Source: Sphingobacteriales bacterium
Lineage (GTDB): Bacteria > Bacteroidota > Bacteroidia > Chitinophagales > UBA2359
Length of the DNA stretch: 64,000 nucleotides
Reading direction: 5' to 3'
Assembly: GCA_016711295.1 (NCBI GenBank)
Contig: JADJTE010000005.1
Coordinates: 62,001 to 126,000, forward strand
Both the position numbers and the translations under genes were made by a program. Every line of letters starts with the position of its first letter. Within the stretch, counting starts at the first letter, position 1. The notes beneath the pieces are model-generated. The model saw nothing but the letters and a program-made list of their open reading frames with translations. It was not told where the DNA came from and did not search any database. Shown piece after piece: positions 1 through 9,399 of the stretch.

Positions 1-20
1 AGTGCTAAGGCGGCTTAACA

Positions 21-1796
21 TCATTGAGTTATTATTAATTTTCGGCTCACTACACCTGCCGAAGTGGGTATGCGCAACACATAAATACCCCGTGGCAATT
101 CAAAGGGGCTGTAATCAAGCGTAATAGAGCGATTATCGGCATTGGGAAGGGCAGTAAATCGGGCTACTATGCGCCCATTTAGGTCTATCAAATCGATATT
201 GGCAGCGAGCGATACGAGGGGATTGAGGTGTAGGTCAATGCTATGCGTATTGGGCAAGACGGCAATTTGTAGCAAGGCATCACCATCAATTCCCGATACG
301 CTATTGTCGCAATCGACTTGGAATATCAATAATAAGCTCAAACAGCCATCGGCGGGACCCGAAAAAGCGCAATCGACCCAGACGGTGTCGCTGCCCGTGA
401 AGCCTGCTTGGGGTATATAATGTAAATAATGGTCAGATAATATAGTAGCGGTGCCGTGTTTGGGAGGCAATAAAATATAAGCGGGCGATGACCACCCTCC
501 TGCCAAAAAGCCCGATGTATAAGTACTGTCGCAATCGAGCGTGATAATTTGGGTATTGCCTCCGCTCCCTGGTTCGCAAATGGCATCTATATTATAAAGT
601 CCATTTTGACACTCACCACTTGCTGACAATACAGCGCAAGCCACCCCTATTGAGTCTTGTCCCATAAAGCCATCAAAAGGCATATAGACCAAATAATTAC
701 AAGCATTGCCATAAAGAATAGTCGCTATGCCGTTTTCGGGCTGTGCCATGATAGTAGGTGTATTGCCGCAACCTAATGGAATATAAGTAGTCGAGAGGCA
801 GTCGGCGATATGGCTTTCGCTGAAATGGTAAGTATTGACTGCACCACAATTGACGTTGAAAATATACATGCCTGTTTCGCAAGTAATTTGGGTGGCGTGG
901 GCACATTCGACTACTACGGTATCGATACCGCTAAATTCGGGATTGGGTGTATAACTCATCAAACTCATGAGGTCGATAGTATTGATAGTAGCAGTACCGT
1001 TGGCAGGCGGGTCGATGATAGTGGGTACTGCCCAAGTTGGATAGCCCAAACCCGTTATATTGAGCGTCGAATCGCAGGCGATACTATGCGTTTCGATGAA
1101 CGAACTTTGGATACCCAGCGAAATATTGACGACCAAATACGTGTAGCTACACGTATTCATGGTTTCCCAACCGTTGCAGGTCAAAAACGTAGGTGGTGGT
1201 GCGTCGCCACACCCGACAATTTTTATTGTGTCCGAGCCGCTTGCCGTGGGCGTATATAATACACATTCGTCGCTGATATAGCTAAGGCTACCCAAAGATT
1301 CGTTGTTTGTAAGTGTAACGGTGTATAAACCAGGGTTGCCATTGTGTTGCAATACCCACCCGATATTATTGGTGCAAATATCGGTGGTATAAGGCAGCGT
1401 TGCGCTGTAATAAGAATAGGTAGGCTCTATGGGTGGCAGGCTTTCTATATCGGCAAGTGTTACATAGATATTGCCGTAGCTACATGCGCCAGTCGCCGTA
1501 CAAGCGGCATACGCAAATTGGTCGATGACCTGCAAACTGCTCGTAGGTGTGTAACTCAGTGCGCCTGCTGCATTAAAATTGGCTGTGCCGTACTGAGGCG
1601 ATGCTGTCAGGGTGAGCGATGCAAAACTGCCTGTGATGTTGGCGGCAATATCATAGGTGGCAGAAGCACCTGCTACCGAACACAAAAACACATCAGGCGT
1701 AATAAGCGCGAGGGTGTCCTGCGCCTGTGTTGTTTGGGGCAACATACCCATTACCCACAACAAAACGGATAGCTGTAGGCTAAATAAGACTTTCAT
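21..1796 (-). CDS. Secreted Ig-like repeat protein with T9SS type A sorting domain
   Basis: A 591-residue protein with a clear signal peptide (hydrophobic residues 4-19, likely cleavage after Ala25 in TTQAQD). The middle holds at least three repeats of a cadherin/Ig-like type, each ending in a motif such as FSGIDTVVVECA, FMGQDSIGVACA or FTGSDTVWVDCA, with many paired cysteines. The last ~85 residues look like a T9SS type A C-terminal sorting domain (hydrophobic beta strands, PRGIYVLRI, then SRKLIITQ), so it is probably exported and anchored at the cell surface. The same repeat type recurs in the giant adhesin at 49341-54278. The ligand is unknown. The ATG at 1796 directly precedes the signal peptide. 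Confidence 0.85.
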   Translation of the reverse strand: MKVLFSLQLSVLLWVMGMLPQTTQAQDTLALITPDVFLCSVAGASATYDIAANITGSFASLTLTASPQYGTANFNAAGALSYTPTSSLQVIDQFAYAACTATGACSYGNIYVTLADIESLPPIEPTYSYYSATLPYTTDICTNNIGWVLQHNGNPGLYTVTLTNNESLGSLSYISDECVLYTPTASGSDTIKIVGCGDAPPPTFLTCNGWETMNTCSYTYLVVNISLGIQSSFIETHSIACDSTLNITGLGYPTWAVPTIIDPPANGTATINTIDLMSLMSYTPNPEFSGIDTVVVECAHATQITCETGMYIFNVNCGAVNTYHFSESHIADCLSTTYIPLGCGNTPTIMAQPENGIATILYGNACNYLVYMPFDGFMGQDSIGVACAVLSASGECQNGLYNIDAICEPGSGGNTQIITLDCDSTYTSGFLAGGWSSPAYILLPPKHGTATILSDHYLHYIPQAGFTGSDTVWVDCAFSGPADGCLSLLLIFQVDCDNSVSGIDGDALLQIAVLPNTHSIDLHLNPLVSLAANIDLIDLNGRIVARFTALPNADNRSITLDYSPFELPRGIYVLRIPTSAGVVSRKLIITQ

Positions 1797-1957
1797 GGCT
1801 TTAGGGTTTAGGTGAAAAAAAACGGGCTATAATTTAGATGGTTTTTCGCGGTGGGCGGGATAGCCGTATTTCTTTCAGGGCGGTTTGGGTGCTATAGCTC
1901 GCATTCATGCAGCACTACTGCTATTTTTAACACGAGTATGGAGCAAAAGGGCGGCGG

Positions 1958-2368
1958 CTATTGTTGGCTCACATCATACATGCCGTTTTCGTCCAATTTA
2001 TCTTGTATATATTTCGATGGGCATTTGAGCAAAATTTTGCTCGCCAAAAACTCATCGCCGTTGCTGTGCCCTGTCAATACTATTTGTTCGGAACGTTCAA
2101 AATCTTGTGGCTTACTGCCTGCATAAACGACTTTTCGCACGTCGCCGTTGTTATCTTTCATAAAAAACGCGAAATAATTGGGGTCTTTTTGGGGGTCGTA
2201 TATCAAGGGTTGGTCTTTTTCGAGTGTGCCGACTACCTGAAAATCTTTGCCTGTATTAGAATAGGCTGTGGCAAAACTTTCATAAGTCGTATAGCTCGAC
2301 GACATAGTGGCGATATAGGCAATGAGCAGTGCAACCGCCAAGAGGGCTGCTATATGTGCTTTTTTCAT
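1958..2368 (-). CDS. ccmE: Cytochrome c maturation protein CcmE (haem chaperone), Cys variant
   Basis: A 136-residue protein: an N-terminal membrane anchor (about residues 4-22) followed by a small OB-fold domain with the family pattern of short strands (FQVVGTLEKD, VRKVVYAG, IVLTGHSNGDEF). CcmE carries haem in the periplasm between the CcmC and CcmF steps of cytochrome c assembly. The usual haem-binding HxxxY is replaced by CPSKY (CxxxY), a variant known in some lineages. An in-frame ATG at 2398 would add ten residues; the ATG at 2368 is preferred because the anchor starts there. No other ccm gene is in the window. It could share a transcript with the adhesin gene downstream, but 161 bp separate them. 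Confidence 0.85.
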   Translation of the reverse strand: MKKAHIAALLAVALLIAYIATMSSSYTTYESFATAYSNTGKDFQVVGTLEKDQPLIYDPQKDPNYFAFFMKDNNGDVRKVVYAGSKPQDFERSEQIVLTGHSNGDEFLASKILLKCPSKYIQDKLDENGMYDVSQQ

Positions 2369-2409
2369 GGTTAAAAGGTGGAATGTTTTTATGGTCATTC
2401 ATTCGCACC

Positions 2410-2417
2410 ACAAAATT
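2410..2417 (-). promoter_or_regulatory. Putative -7 element for ccmE
   Basis: The reverse strand reads TAATTTTG, matching the Bacteroidota -7 consensus TAnnTTTG, 41 nt upstream of the preferred ccmE start. No good -33 TTG is seen. Confidence 0.4.
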
Positions 2418-2470
2418 ACGGCATAATTGGCATTTTATTGCTGATAGACCTTTAAAGTTTAGAAAAACTG

Positions 2471-2478
2471 TATCTTTG
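2471..2478 (+). promoter_or_regulatory. Putative -7 element for the deiminase-like gene
   Basis: TATCTTTG matches TAnnTTTG. It places the transcription start near 2485, so translation must begin after that, at the TTG at 2509 or the ATG at 2516. Confidence 0.5.
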
Positions 2479-2508
2479 AGCCTTGTTTAACCATTTCCTC
2501 CCTTCTTA

Positions 2509-4674
2509 TTGGTGTATGAACAAAATTATCTGTGGCACTTATTGCTTTTGAGTAGTTCCCTTTGGGCTATTGGCACTACGGCTTGGGCACAAAGCCGCGA
2601 AACGGACAATTTGCCCCACTATCTAAGCCCCGCCGAAGCGCGACAGATGCCCGCTTATAGGCAACAGATACGTACAGAAGCAAGCCTACGACAAACCCTA
2701 CAACCGCCCACAGCAGGGGTGCGCACACCCGCCGAATGGGAAGAAATCCAAGGGCTTATCGTCACTTGGACGAGCTACCAAGCTATCTTGCGCGAAATAG
2801 TGCGCCACGCCCGCGAAGAATGTACAGTTTATATCATAACGACCAATCCCAGCAGCGTTCAAAACTACCTGACCGCAGGTGGCGTATCGCTTGACAATAT
2901 AGTGATACTCAACCATTCATACAACAGTGTCTGGGTGCGCGATTACGGACCTTGGTCGGTCTATACCAATGCTGTAGATAGCTTAGGTATCGTAGATTGG
3001 ACATATAACCGACCACGCCCATTAGACAATGTGATACCAATACATATAGCCAGCGACCTCAGCCTGCCACTTTATGAAATGAATGCCGCGCCCTACGAAA
3101 TCGTGCATACGGGCGGAAATTTTATGGTCGATGGCATGGGCACGGCTTTTTCGTCTGAATTAGTATTGGACGAAAATCCCGACCTAAACGAAGCCGAGAT
3201 TGACCAATTAATGGCTGATTTTATGGGCATAGACCGCTATATAAAAATGGAAACCTTGCCCTACGACGATATACACCATATCGATATGCACATGAAATTG
3301 TTAGACGAAGAAACGCTGTTAGTGGGGCAATATCCCGCAGGCGTAGCCGACGGACCGCAAATAGAAGCCAACCTAAATTATGTCTTGAACAACTTCCGAA
3401 CACCCTTTGGCAATCCCTACCACGTAGTGCGCATACCGATGCCTCCTGACGGAGGAAACGATTATCCCGACGATAATGGCGACTACCGCACTTATGCCAA
3501 TTGCGTTTTTGTGAACAAAACGGTACTCGTGCCCACTTACGAAGAAGAATATGACACCACAGGACTGCGCATTTTGCAAGAACAATTGCCAGGCTATAAC
3601 GTAGTGGGTATCAATTGCAACAATATCATAACTGCCTTGGGAGCGTTACACTGCATCACTAAACTCGTGCATACGCCCGACCCGCTCTGGATAGCCCATG
3701 CTCGCTTGCGCGATACCGACCTCGTTGCCGACCGAACCGTCATTGCTCATATTCAGCACCTATCGGGCATTGCCAACGCTACGCTATATTATACAAGCAG
3801 CCTCACCGACCCATCTGCGCCCTATGCCCTGCCAATGACCCTGACCGACCCCGAACAAAACGTATGGACTGCCACAATTCCCGCCCAAGCAGCGGGTGCA
3901 GTAGTACAATATTATATAGAAGCCGAAGCTAATTCGGGCAAAACCCAAATGCGCCCCATTACTGCCCCCGACGGTATGTATAGCTATACCGTATTGCCTA
4001 CCGCCGCCACGCCCCTCAACGCAAAACTCAAATGTTACTTGGCGGGGGCCTATGACAATGCTACGCAAACTATGCGCAGCGACTTACGCAACCAACAATT
4101 GCTGCCCCAGACCCAGCCCTACAATACCGCACCTTGGAATTATACAGGCACCGAAAACGCCTACAGCCTATCCAACCAAGCTACTGATTGGGTATTGGTA
4201 GAGCTACGCTCGGCTACAAATCCCGCTACGGTACTTGCCCGCCGCGCTGCCCTGCTCTACCGCGACGGCACCATACACCAACCCGACGGCACCGAAGGAG
4301 TATCGTTTGGCACTTCGTTGCCCGCTGCCAATTATTATATAGCCATCAAACACCGCAACCATTTGGCTGCTATGACCGCCGCCCCCGTTGTGCTGCCCAA
4401 CGCAAATCCATACGACCTAAGCACCAACGCCGCAACTGCTATGGGAACAGGGCAGCTCGTCGCACTATCGCCTGCTACTTGGGCTTTGGCACCCGCTGAC
4501 GCTACCCCAAATGGCGTGGTGACAGTAGCCGACTTTAATGCCTACCTAAGCCAAACTGAGAGTGCGCCCGCTTATAATACCGCCGATTTAGACTTGAATG
4601 GTACGGTCAATATTGCCGATTTTGACCTGTACCGCCAATATGCCAGCCACTTGGCTTTGCCCATGCTGCGCTGA
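2509..4674 (+). CDS. Secreted peptidylarginine/agmatine deiminase family protein with Ig-like and dockerin-like C-terminus
   Basis: A 721-residue multidomain protein. A hydrophobic export signal ends near residue 27 (AWAQ). Residues ~55-395 form a guanidino-modifying (PF04371-like) catalytic domain: WVRDYGPW, HTGGNFMVDG, the His-x-Asp pair in HHIDMH, PDGGNDYPDD and the probable nucleophile Cys in GALHCIT. Known members deiminate agmatine or, in Porphyromonas PPAD, peptidyl-arginine; secretion favours a protein substrate (inference). An Ig-like domain follows (~400-500), then a region ending in two dockerin-like Asp loops (VVTVADFNAYL, TVNIADFDLYR). The open frame starts at TTG 2509 and its first ten residues lack positive charge. 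An ATG at 2516 in another frame gives MNKII, suggesting a 1-nt error near 2530. Confidence 0.82.
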   Translation: MVYEQNYLWHLLLLSSSLWAIGTTAWAQSRETDNLPHYLSPAEARQMPAYRQQIRTEASLRQTLQPPTAGVRTPAEWEEIQGLIVTWTSYQAILREIVRHAREECTVYIITTNPSSVQNYLTAGGVSLDNIVILNHSYNSVWVRDYGPWSVYTNAVDSLGIVDWTYNRPRPLDNVIPIHIASDLSLPLYEMNAAPYEIVHTGGNFMVDGMGTAFSSELVLDENPDLNEAEIDQLMADFMGIDRYIKMETLPYDDIHHIDMHMKLLDEETLLVGQYPAGVADGPQIEANLNYVLNNFRTPFGNPYHVVRIPMPPDGGNDYPDDNGDYRTYANCVFVNKTVLVPTYEEEYDTTGLRILQEQLPGYNVVGINCNNIITALGALHCITKLVHTPDPLWIAHARLRDTDLVADRTVIAHIQHLSGIANATLYYTSSLTDPSAPYALPMTLTDPEQNVWTATIPAQAAGAVVQYYIEAEANSGKTQMRPITAPDGMYSYTVLPTAATPLNAKLKCYLAGAYDNATQTMRSDLRNQQLLPQTQPYNTAPWNYTGTENAYSLSNQATDWVLVELRSATNPATVLARRAALLYRDGTIHQPDGTEGVSFGTSLPAANYYIAIKHRNHLAAMTAAPVVLPNANPYDLSTNAATAMGTGQLVALSPATWALAPADATPNGVVTVADFNAYLSQTESAPAYNTADLDLNGTVNIADFDLYRQYASHLALPMLR

Positions 4675-4740
4675 TAAGCACACATATACACATCTATCCA
4701 ACAAGCAAACCGCCTCTTTTCTAAGGGCGAAAAGGATTTT

Positions 4741-5352
4741 ATGCAATTATTTTTTCGCGCCTTCTCTGTCTTATCGCACCCCGTATTTGTACCGCTATAT
4801 GCCGTTTTGTTGCTCCAATATGCCAATCCCTACTTGTTTGGTGTATGGCTATCGACCGACTATTTTTTTATCGTGGGCACTATTTTGTTCAATGCCATGT
4901 TTTTTCCGCTCGTCACCATAGCCTTGATGAAAGCATTGGGCTTTGTAGAGGGATATGCCCTCGAAAGCCGCTACGAGCGCATCATCGTTTTGATGGCGGT
5001 ATGCGTTTATTATATATGGACATTCAACGTATTTATCCGCACCGAATACCACGAAATACTGAGCGACCTAATGCTCGGCGCAAGTATTGGCGTATCCATA
5101 GCCTTGGCCGTACATCCGGTACATCAGCGGCTTAGTTGGCATGCAATGGGCATGGGCGGATTGGTGGCCTTTGTCTTATCTGCTGCCCAAACCGTAGCGA
5201 GTACCAATATGTTGCCTTGGGCGATATTAGTGATGCTCGGCGCGGGTTTGACGGGTACTGCGCGTTTGTATTTAGGCAAACACGAGATGTACGAGGTAGT
5301 ACGCGGCTATTGGCTGGGATTTTTGTCTATGACCATCGCGCTTTTATTGTGA
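4741..5352 (+). CDS. PAP2-like integral membrane protein
   Basis: A 203-residue protein with about six membrane segments. The C-terminal half has the remnants expected of a PAP2 phosphatase-like fold: LSWHAMGMGGL, then RLYLGKH and MYEVVRGYWLG. The full phosphatase signature KxxxxxxRP is not evident, so catalytic activity is uncertain. PAP2 proteins dephosphorylate lipid or isoprenoid phosphates at the membrane. It lies 66 bp after the deiminase gene on the same strand and before parC. A purely structural role is possible. Confidence 0.6.
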   Translation: MQLFFRAFSVLSHPVFVPLYAVLLLQYANPYLFGVWLSTDYFFIVGTILFNAMFFPLVTIALMKALGFVEGYALESRYERIIVLMAVCVYYIWTFNVFIRTEYHEILSDLMLGASIGVSIALAVHPVHQRLSWHAMGMGGLVAFVLSAAQTVASTNMLPWAILVMLGAGLTGTARLYLGKHEMYEVVRGYWLGFLSMTIALLL

Positions 5353-5455
5353 TAATAAGCGGTGATCTTTAGGCAAAATATCCATTTTATTTGGCTTTTT
5401 TACTAAAAAAATGCGTAATTTACCGTATTTTATCGAATATCTGCCAGAAAATACC

Positions 5456-5463
5456 TACCTTTG
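5456..5463 (+). promoter_or_regulatory. Putative -7 element for parC
   Basis: TACCTTTG, a full match to TAnnTTTG, lies 81 nt upstream of the parC ATG and predicts a leader of about 70 nt that includes the hairpins at 5471-5522. Confidence 0.55.
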
Positions 5464-5470
5464 CACTACC

Positions 5471-5522
5471 GCCGCCTATTGAGCGGCAGACCTTATGAGT
5501 AGTTCTACATAGCACAAGGTCT
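5471..5522 (+). promoter_or_regulatory. Two consecutive hairpins in the parC leader
   Basis: The first stem is GCCGC (5471-5475) with GCGGC (5483-5487). The second is AGACCTT (5488-5494) with AAGGTCT (5516-5522) around a 21-nt loop. They are back to back inside the predicted 5' leader. No known riboswitch class is recognised, and there is no U-run to make the second a terminator. Confidence 0.35.
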
Positions 5523-5543
5523 AATCTCGAATTGTTTTTATTT

Positions 5544-8264
5544 ATGTCGGAACAGAACAACCCATTATTACCCAAGCAACAAGACAACCAACTCGGCGAA
5601 TCGGGTGCGCTGACGGGTATGTATAAAAATTGGTTCTTGGATTACGCCTCCTACGTTATCCTCGACCGCGCCGTGCCTGCTCTCGAAGACGGTTTGAAAC
5701 CCGTACAACGCCGTATCTTGCATGCCCTAAAAGAGATGGACGACGGGCGGTTTCATAAAGTAGCCAACGCTATTGGGCAAACGATGCAATATCACCCACA
5801 CGGCGACGCATCAATTTATGAAGCCTTAGTCAATTTGGGGCAGAAAGATTTGCTCATCGAAACGCAAGGCAATTGGGGCGATATGCGCACAGGCGATTCG
5901 GCAGCGGCACCGCGCTATATAGAAGCACGCTTGTCAAAGTTTGCCTTAGAAGTAGCATTTAATGCCGACAATACCGAATGGCAATTGAGCTACGACGGAC
6001 GCAAGCGCGAACCCGTCCATTTGCCGCTCAAATTTCCTCTGCTCTTGGCGCAGGGCGTAGAGGGCATTGCCGTAGGTCTATCTACCCGAATCATGCCGCA
6101 CAACTTTGTCGAACTCTGCAAAGCCTCGATAGATGTGCTGCACGGCAAGGAAGTGGCTATTTTTCCCGATTTCCCGACAGGTGGCATGGTCGATGTGAGC
6201 AACTATAACGAAGGAAAACGCGGCGGAAAATTGCGCGTGCGTGCCCGCATTGTCGAAATAGACAAAAAAACCTTAGCTATCAAGGATATACCATTTAGCA
6301 CTACCACAGGCAGCCTCATCGAAAGCATCATCAAAGCGAGCGACAAAGGCAAAATAAAAATCAAAAAAGTAACCGACAATACGGCAAAAGACGTAGAAAT
6401 ACAAATAGAACTCGCCCCTGGCATATCGCCCGACCAAACCATAGATGCACTCTATGCTTTTACCGACTGTGAAGTATCGATACCGCCCAATTGTTGTATT
6501 ATTATCGACAATAAACCGCGGTTTCTGGGCGTAAACGAGCTGCTGCGCTTATCGACCCAAAATACCCTTGCGCTATTAAAAGCCGAATTAGAAAATAAAT
6601 TGCGCGATTTGCTCGAAGATTTGCACTTCGCCTCCTTAGAACAAATTTTTATCGAAAAACGAATCTATCGCCGTATCGAAGAATGCACCACCTTCGAGTC
6701 GGTTATCGAAACAATAGATTTGGGCTTACAACCGCACGTCAAAAAATTTATCCGACCTATTACCCGCGAAGACATCATCAGGCTGACCGAAATACGCATC
6801 AAACGCATCTCTAAATACGATTCGTTCAAAGCCGACGAGCGTATCCGCGATTTGAACGAACAAATAACCCAAACACGCCACCACTTAGCACATCTGACCG
6901 AATATGCAGTGGCATATTTCAATGATTTAATCAAAAAATATGGCAAAAACCGAGAGCGACGCACCGAAATACGCAGTTTCGACAATATCGTTGTTACCCA
7001 AGTAGCCATAGCTAATGCCAAACTATATGTCAATCGCGCCGATGGTTTTGTAGGCACTAACCTCAAAAAAGACGAATGGGTATGCGACTGCTCCGACTTA
7101 GACGATATTATCGTATTTAGGCGTGACGGCAAATGCCTTGTCAGCAAGGTATCCGAAAAAACTTTTGTCGGAAAAGACATTATACATGTCGATGTATGGA
7201 AAAAAAATGATGAGCGGCGCACCTACCACCTCGCCTACCTTGACGGCGAAACGGGCATTAGCTATGTCAAGCGATTTAATATAACTGCTGTAACGCGCGA
7301 CCGCGAGTATTTGCTCATTGCCGATAGCAAAGGGTCGAAAATGCTGTATTTTAGTGCGCAACCCAACAGCGAAGCAGAAGAAATACGTATCTTATTGTCG
7401 CCAACCGCCAAAGCTAAAATCAAAGATTATACCTTCAATTTCGGCGAGCTTGCCGTAAAAGGGCGCGAGTCGAAAGGCAATATATTGGCACGTTATCCAG
7501 TAAAAAAAATTAGCCAACTCAAAGTAGGTGCTTCTACGCTCGGCGGGCGCAAGGTATGGTTAGACGAAACGATAGGACGGCTCAACTTAGACGGACGCGG
7601 CAGATTATTGGGCGAATTTGATACCAACGACCGAATCATTAGCGTATTTAAAGACGGTAGCTACGAACTTACCGACTTTGAATTGAGCAACCGCTACGAA
7701 ATGAACGATTTGGTAGCCGTCGAAAAATTTAGTCCTACCGACACCGTATTGTCCGCTATCTATTTTCATGCCGAAAAAGCTACTTATTTTGTCAAGCGTT
7801 TTCGCATCGAAACAACCAGCATCAACCAACGTTTTTATTTTGTCGATGACCCCAAAAAATCGCCTACCGTCTATATTAGCACACGCCCCAGACCCCACGC
7901 CGAATACGATTTTCAGGTCATAAAGGGCAAACCCAAACATACCGAGCGCGTTAGTTTAGCCGATTTTATAGAGGTAAAGGGCTGGAAAGCCATAGGCAAC
8001 AAACTAACGACCTACAAAATTATAGCTGTGCGCGACATAAGTACTGCTACTGATACCACGCCCGCCCAAGCAGCTACGAAACAGCCCGTAGCTACCTTAG
8101 AACTCGACATGAGTAAGCCGCAGGATATTGCTCCCAAACTCAATACGCACAACCCCAAAAAATTAAATACCGATTTGGAATTGGAGATTATTATGCCGCC
8201 TACGCGCAAAAAAAATCAATCGGAGGATAATAGCGATGCTCCAAAAACAAGTTTGTTCGATTAA
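5544..8264 (+). CDS. parC: DNA topoisomerase IV subunit A (ParC/GyrA family)
   Basis: A type IIA topoisomerase breakage-reunion subunit of 906 residues. Near the N-terminus are DGLKPVQRRILHAL, the quinolone-pocket region HPHGDASIYEAL and the catalytic tyrosine in APRYIEARLS (Tyr125 from this start). The C-terminal third holds the beta-pinwheel DNA-wrapping repeats. The tail beyond residue ~830 is low-complexity and charged. The divergent, long form resembles the Bacteroidota ParC group rather than gyrase A; the partner parE is not in the window. The frame is open from TTG 5532, but ATG 5544 (MSEQNN) is the better start. The last 29 nt overlap the next gene. Confidence 0.9.
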   Translation: MSEQNNPLLPKQQDNQLGESGALTGMYKNWFLDYASYVILDRAVPALEDGLKPVQRRILHALKEMDDGRFHKVANAIGQTMQYHPHGDASIYEALVNLGQKDLLIETQGNWGDMRTGDSAAAPRYIEARLSKFALEVAFNADNTEWQLSYDGRKREPVHLPLKFPLLLAQGVEGIAVGLSTRIMPHNFVELCKASIDVLHGKEVAIFPDFPTGGMVDVSNYNEGKRGGKLRVRARIVEIDKKTLAIKDIPFSTTTGSLIESIIKASDKGKIKIKKVTDNTAKDVEIQIELAPGISPDQTIDALYAFTDCEVSIPPNCCIIIDNKPRFLGVNELLRLSTQNTLALLKAELENKLRDLLEDLHFASLEQIFIEKRIYRRIEECTTFESVIETIDLGLQPHVKKFIRPITREDIIRLTEIRIKRISKYDSFKADERIRDLNEQITQTRHHLAHLTEYAVAYFNDLIKKYGKNRERRTEIRSFDNIVVTQVAIANAKLYVNRADGFVGTNLKKDEWVCDCSDLDDIIVFRRDGKCLVSKVSEKTFVGKDIIHVDVWKKNDERRTYHLAYLDGETGISYVKRFNITAVTRDREYLLIADSKGSKMLYFSAQPNSEAEEIRILLSPTAKAKIKDYTFNFGELAVKGRESKGNILARYPVKKISQLKVGASTLGGRKVWLDETIGRLNLDGRGRLLGEFDTNDRIISVFKDGSYELTDFELSNRYEMNDLVAVEKFSPTDTVLSAIYFHAEKATYFVKRFRIETTSINQRFYFVDDPKKSPTVYISTRPRPHAEYDFQVIKGKPKHTERVSLADFIEVKGWKAIGNKLTTYKIIAVRDISTATDTTPAQAATKQPVATLELDMSKPQDIAPKLNTHNPKKLNTDLELEIIMPPTRKKNQSEDNSDAPKTSLFD

Positions 8265-9276
8265 ACGTGCCGCTTTAAAATGCGGGACTGCTTGGTTTAG
8301 CGGGGCTATATGCGGCGTGTTATTGCTTGGATATACGGCTTGCGGTATGGACGAATGGCAACCCACCGAATTTGACCTACGAGAAAGTCCTACTGCTTTG
8401 TCCCTACGCGCCATAACATTTGCCAACTCTGATACGGGTTATGCCGTAGGTGGGCGCGAGTATAGCGACGGCGTTATACTTTGCAGCACCGACGGCGGCA
8501 ATACATGGGCGGTATGTATGGATAATGCTACGCTGAACAAAACCTTATACGACCTAAGCATTTGCGCCGATGGCAGGGTTTGGGCATCTGCATTTGACAG
8601 CAAAATATTGTATTCAGACAATAGCGGCGCAACTTGGCAAACAATACAGACAGGTGCGCCCGATTTGGCTTGGCAACCCTTACGCGCTATGGCTTGGACA
8701 AGCGATAGCACGGCAACTATTGTAGGCGGGCAAGCCACCTTTACGGGCGTATCGCTATTGCTCGACGCGCATAGTCAGGCGGCGCAATACCAAACCCTCG
8801 TAGGGCAACTAAACGATATAACCTATGTCGCTCCTACAAATATGCTCTATGCCTGCGGCTATGGCGTGGCTTACAGGAGCGCAGACGGCGGGCAAACTTG
8901 GCAAAACATGGAATTGCGCGGTGACGAATGGGTGGCTATTTGTTTCCCAAGTTCTGACCTGGGCTACGTGGCGGGTAGGCAGGGTAGTTTATACAAAACC
9001 ACTGACGGCGGCAATACTTGGCAAAATCTGCACCGCGAAAGCGTATGGCGCATAGGCGGCAGACACCAATTCAACGCCTTATTATTTGTGTCTGACACAG
9101 AGGGTTGGGTAGCAGGCGATGGGCTATTGTGGCACACCCAAGACGGGGGTAATACTTGGCAAAGCTATAAAGGCGGCGATATCGACCGCCACCAATTTAA
9201 TGCACTTGCCCTACGTCCCAACGGCGAGATATGGGCTGCGGGCGACAACGGCATTATCTGCCGCATTGCGCCTTAA
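8236..9276 (+). CDS. Asp-box (YCF48/sialidase-like) beta-propeller lipoprotein
   Basis: A 346-residue protein with at least five Asp-box/BNR turns (STDGGNTW, SDNSGATW, SADGGQTW, TTDGGNTW, TQDGGNTW), typical of YCF48-like seven-bladed propellers. The N-terminus has a hydrophobic stretch ending LLGYTACG, with Cys36 as a plausible lipidation site, suggesting an outer-membrane or periplasmic lipoprotein. No glycosidase catalytic residues are recognised, so a binding or assembly role is more likely than sialidase activity. It begins inside parC (29-nt overlap), implying co-transcription. Confidence 0.75.
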   Translation: MLQKQVCSIKRAALKCGTAWFSGAICGVLLLGYTACGMDEWQPTEFDLRESPTALSLRAITFANSDTGYAVGGREYSDGVILCSTDGGNTWAVCMDNATLNKTLYDLSICADGRVWASAFDSKILYSDNSGATWQTIQTGAPDLAWQPLRAMAWTSDSTATIVGGQATFTGVSLLLDAHSQAAQYQTLVGQLNDITYVAPTNMLYACGYGVAYRSADGGQTWQNMELRGDEWVAICFPSSDLGYVAGRQGSLYKTTDGGNTWQNLHRESVWRIGGRHQFNALLFVSDTEGWVAGDGLLWHTQDGGNTWQSYKGGDIDRHQFNALALRPNGEIWAAGDNGIICRIAP

Positions 9277-9399
9277 TCCTCCGCTATCTTTCAGACCTAA
9301 CAAGCCTCGCCTTTTAGCAACGCCGACTTGCCTCGCTCCCCGTTAAACCTGAAATATTAGCGGGGGATACTAAGCATAATATCCCTACTAAATGTATTG

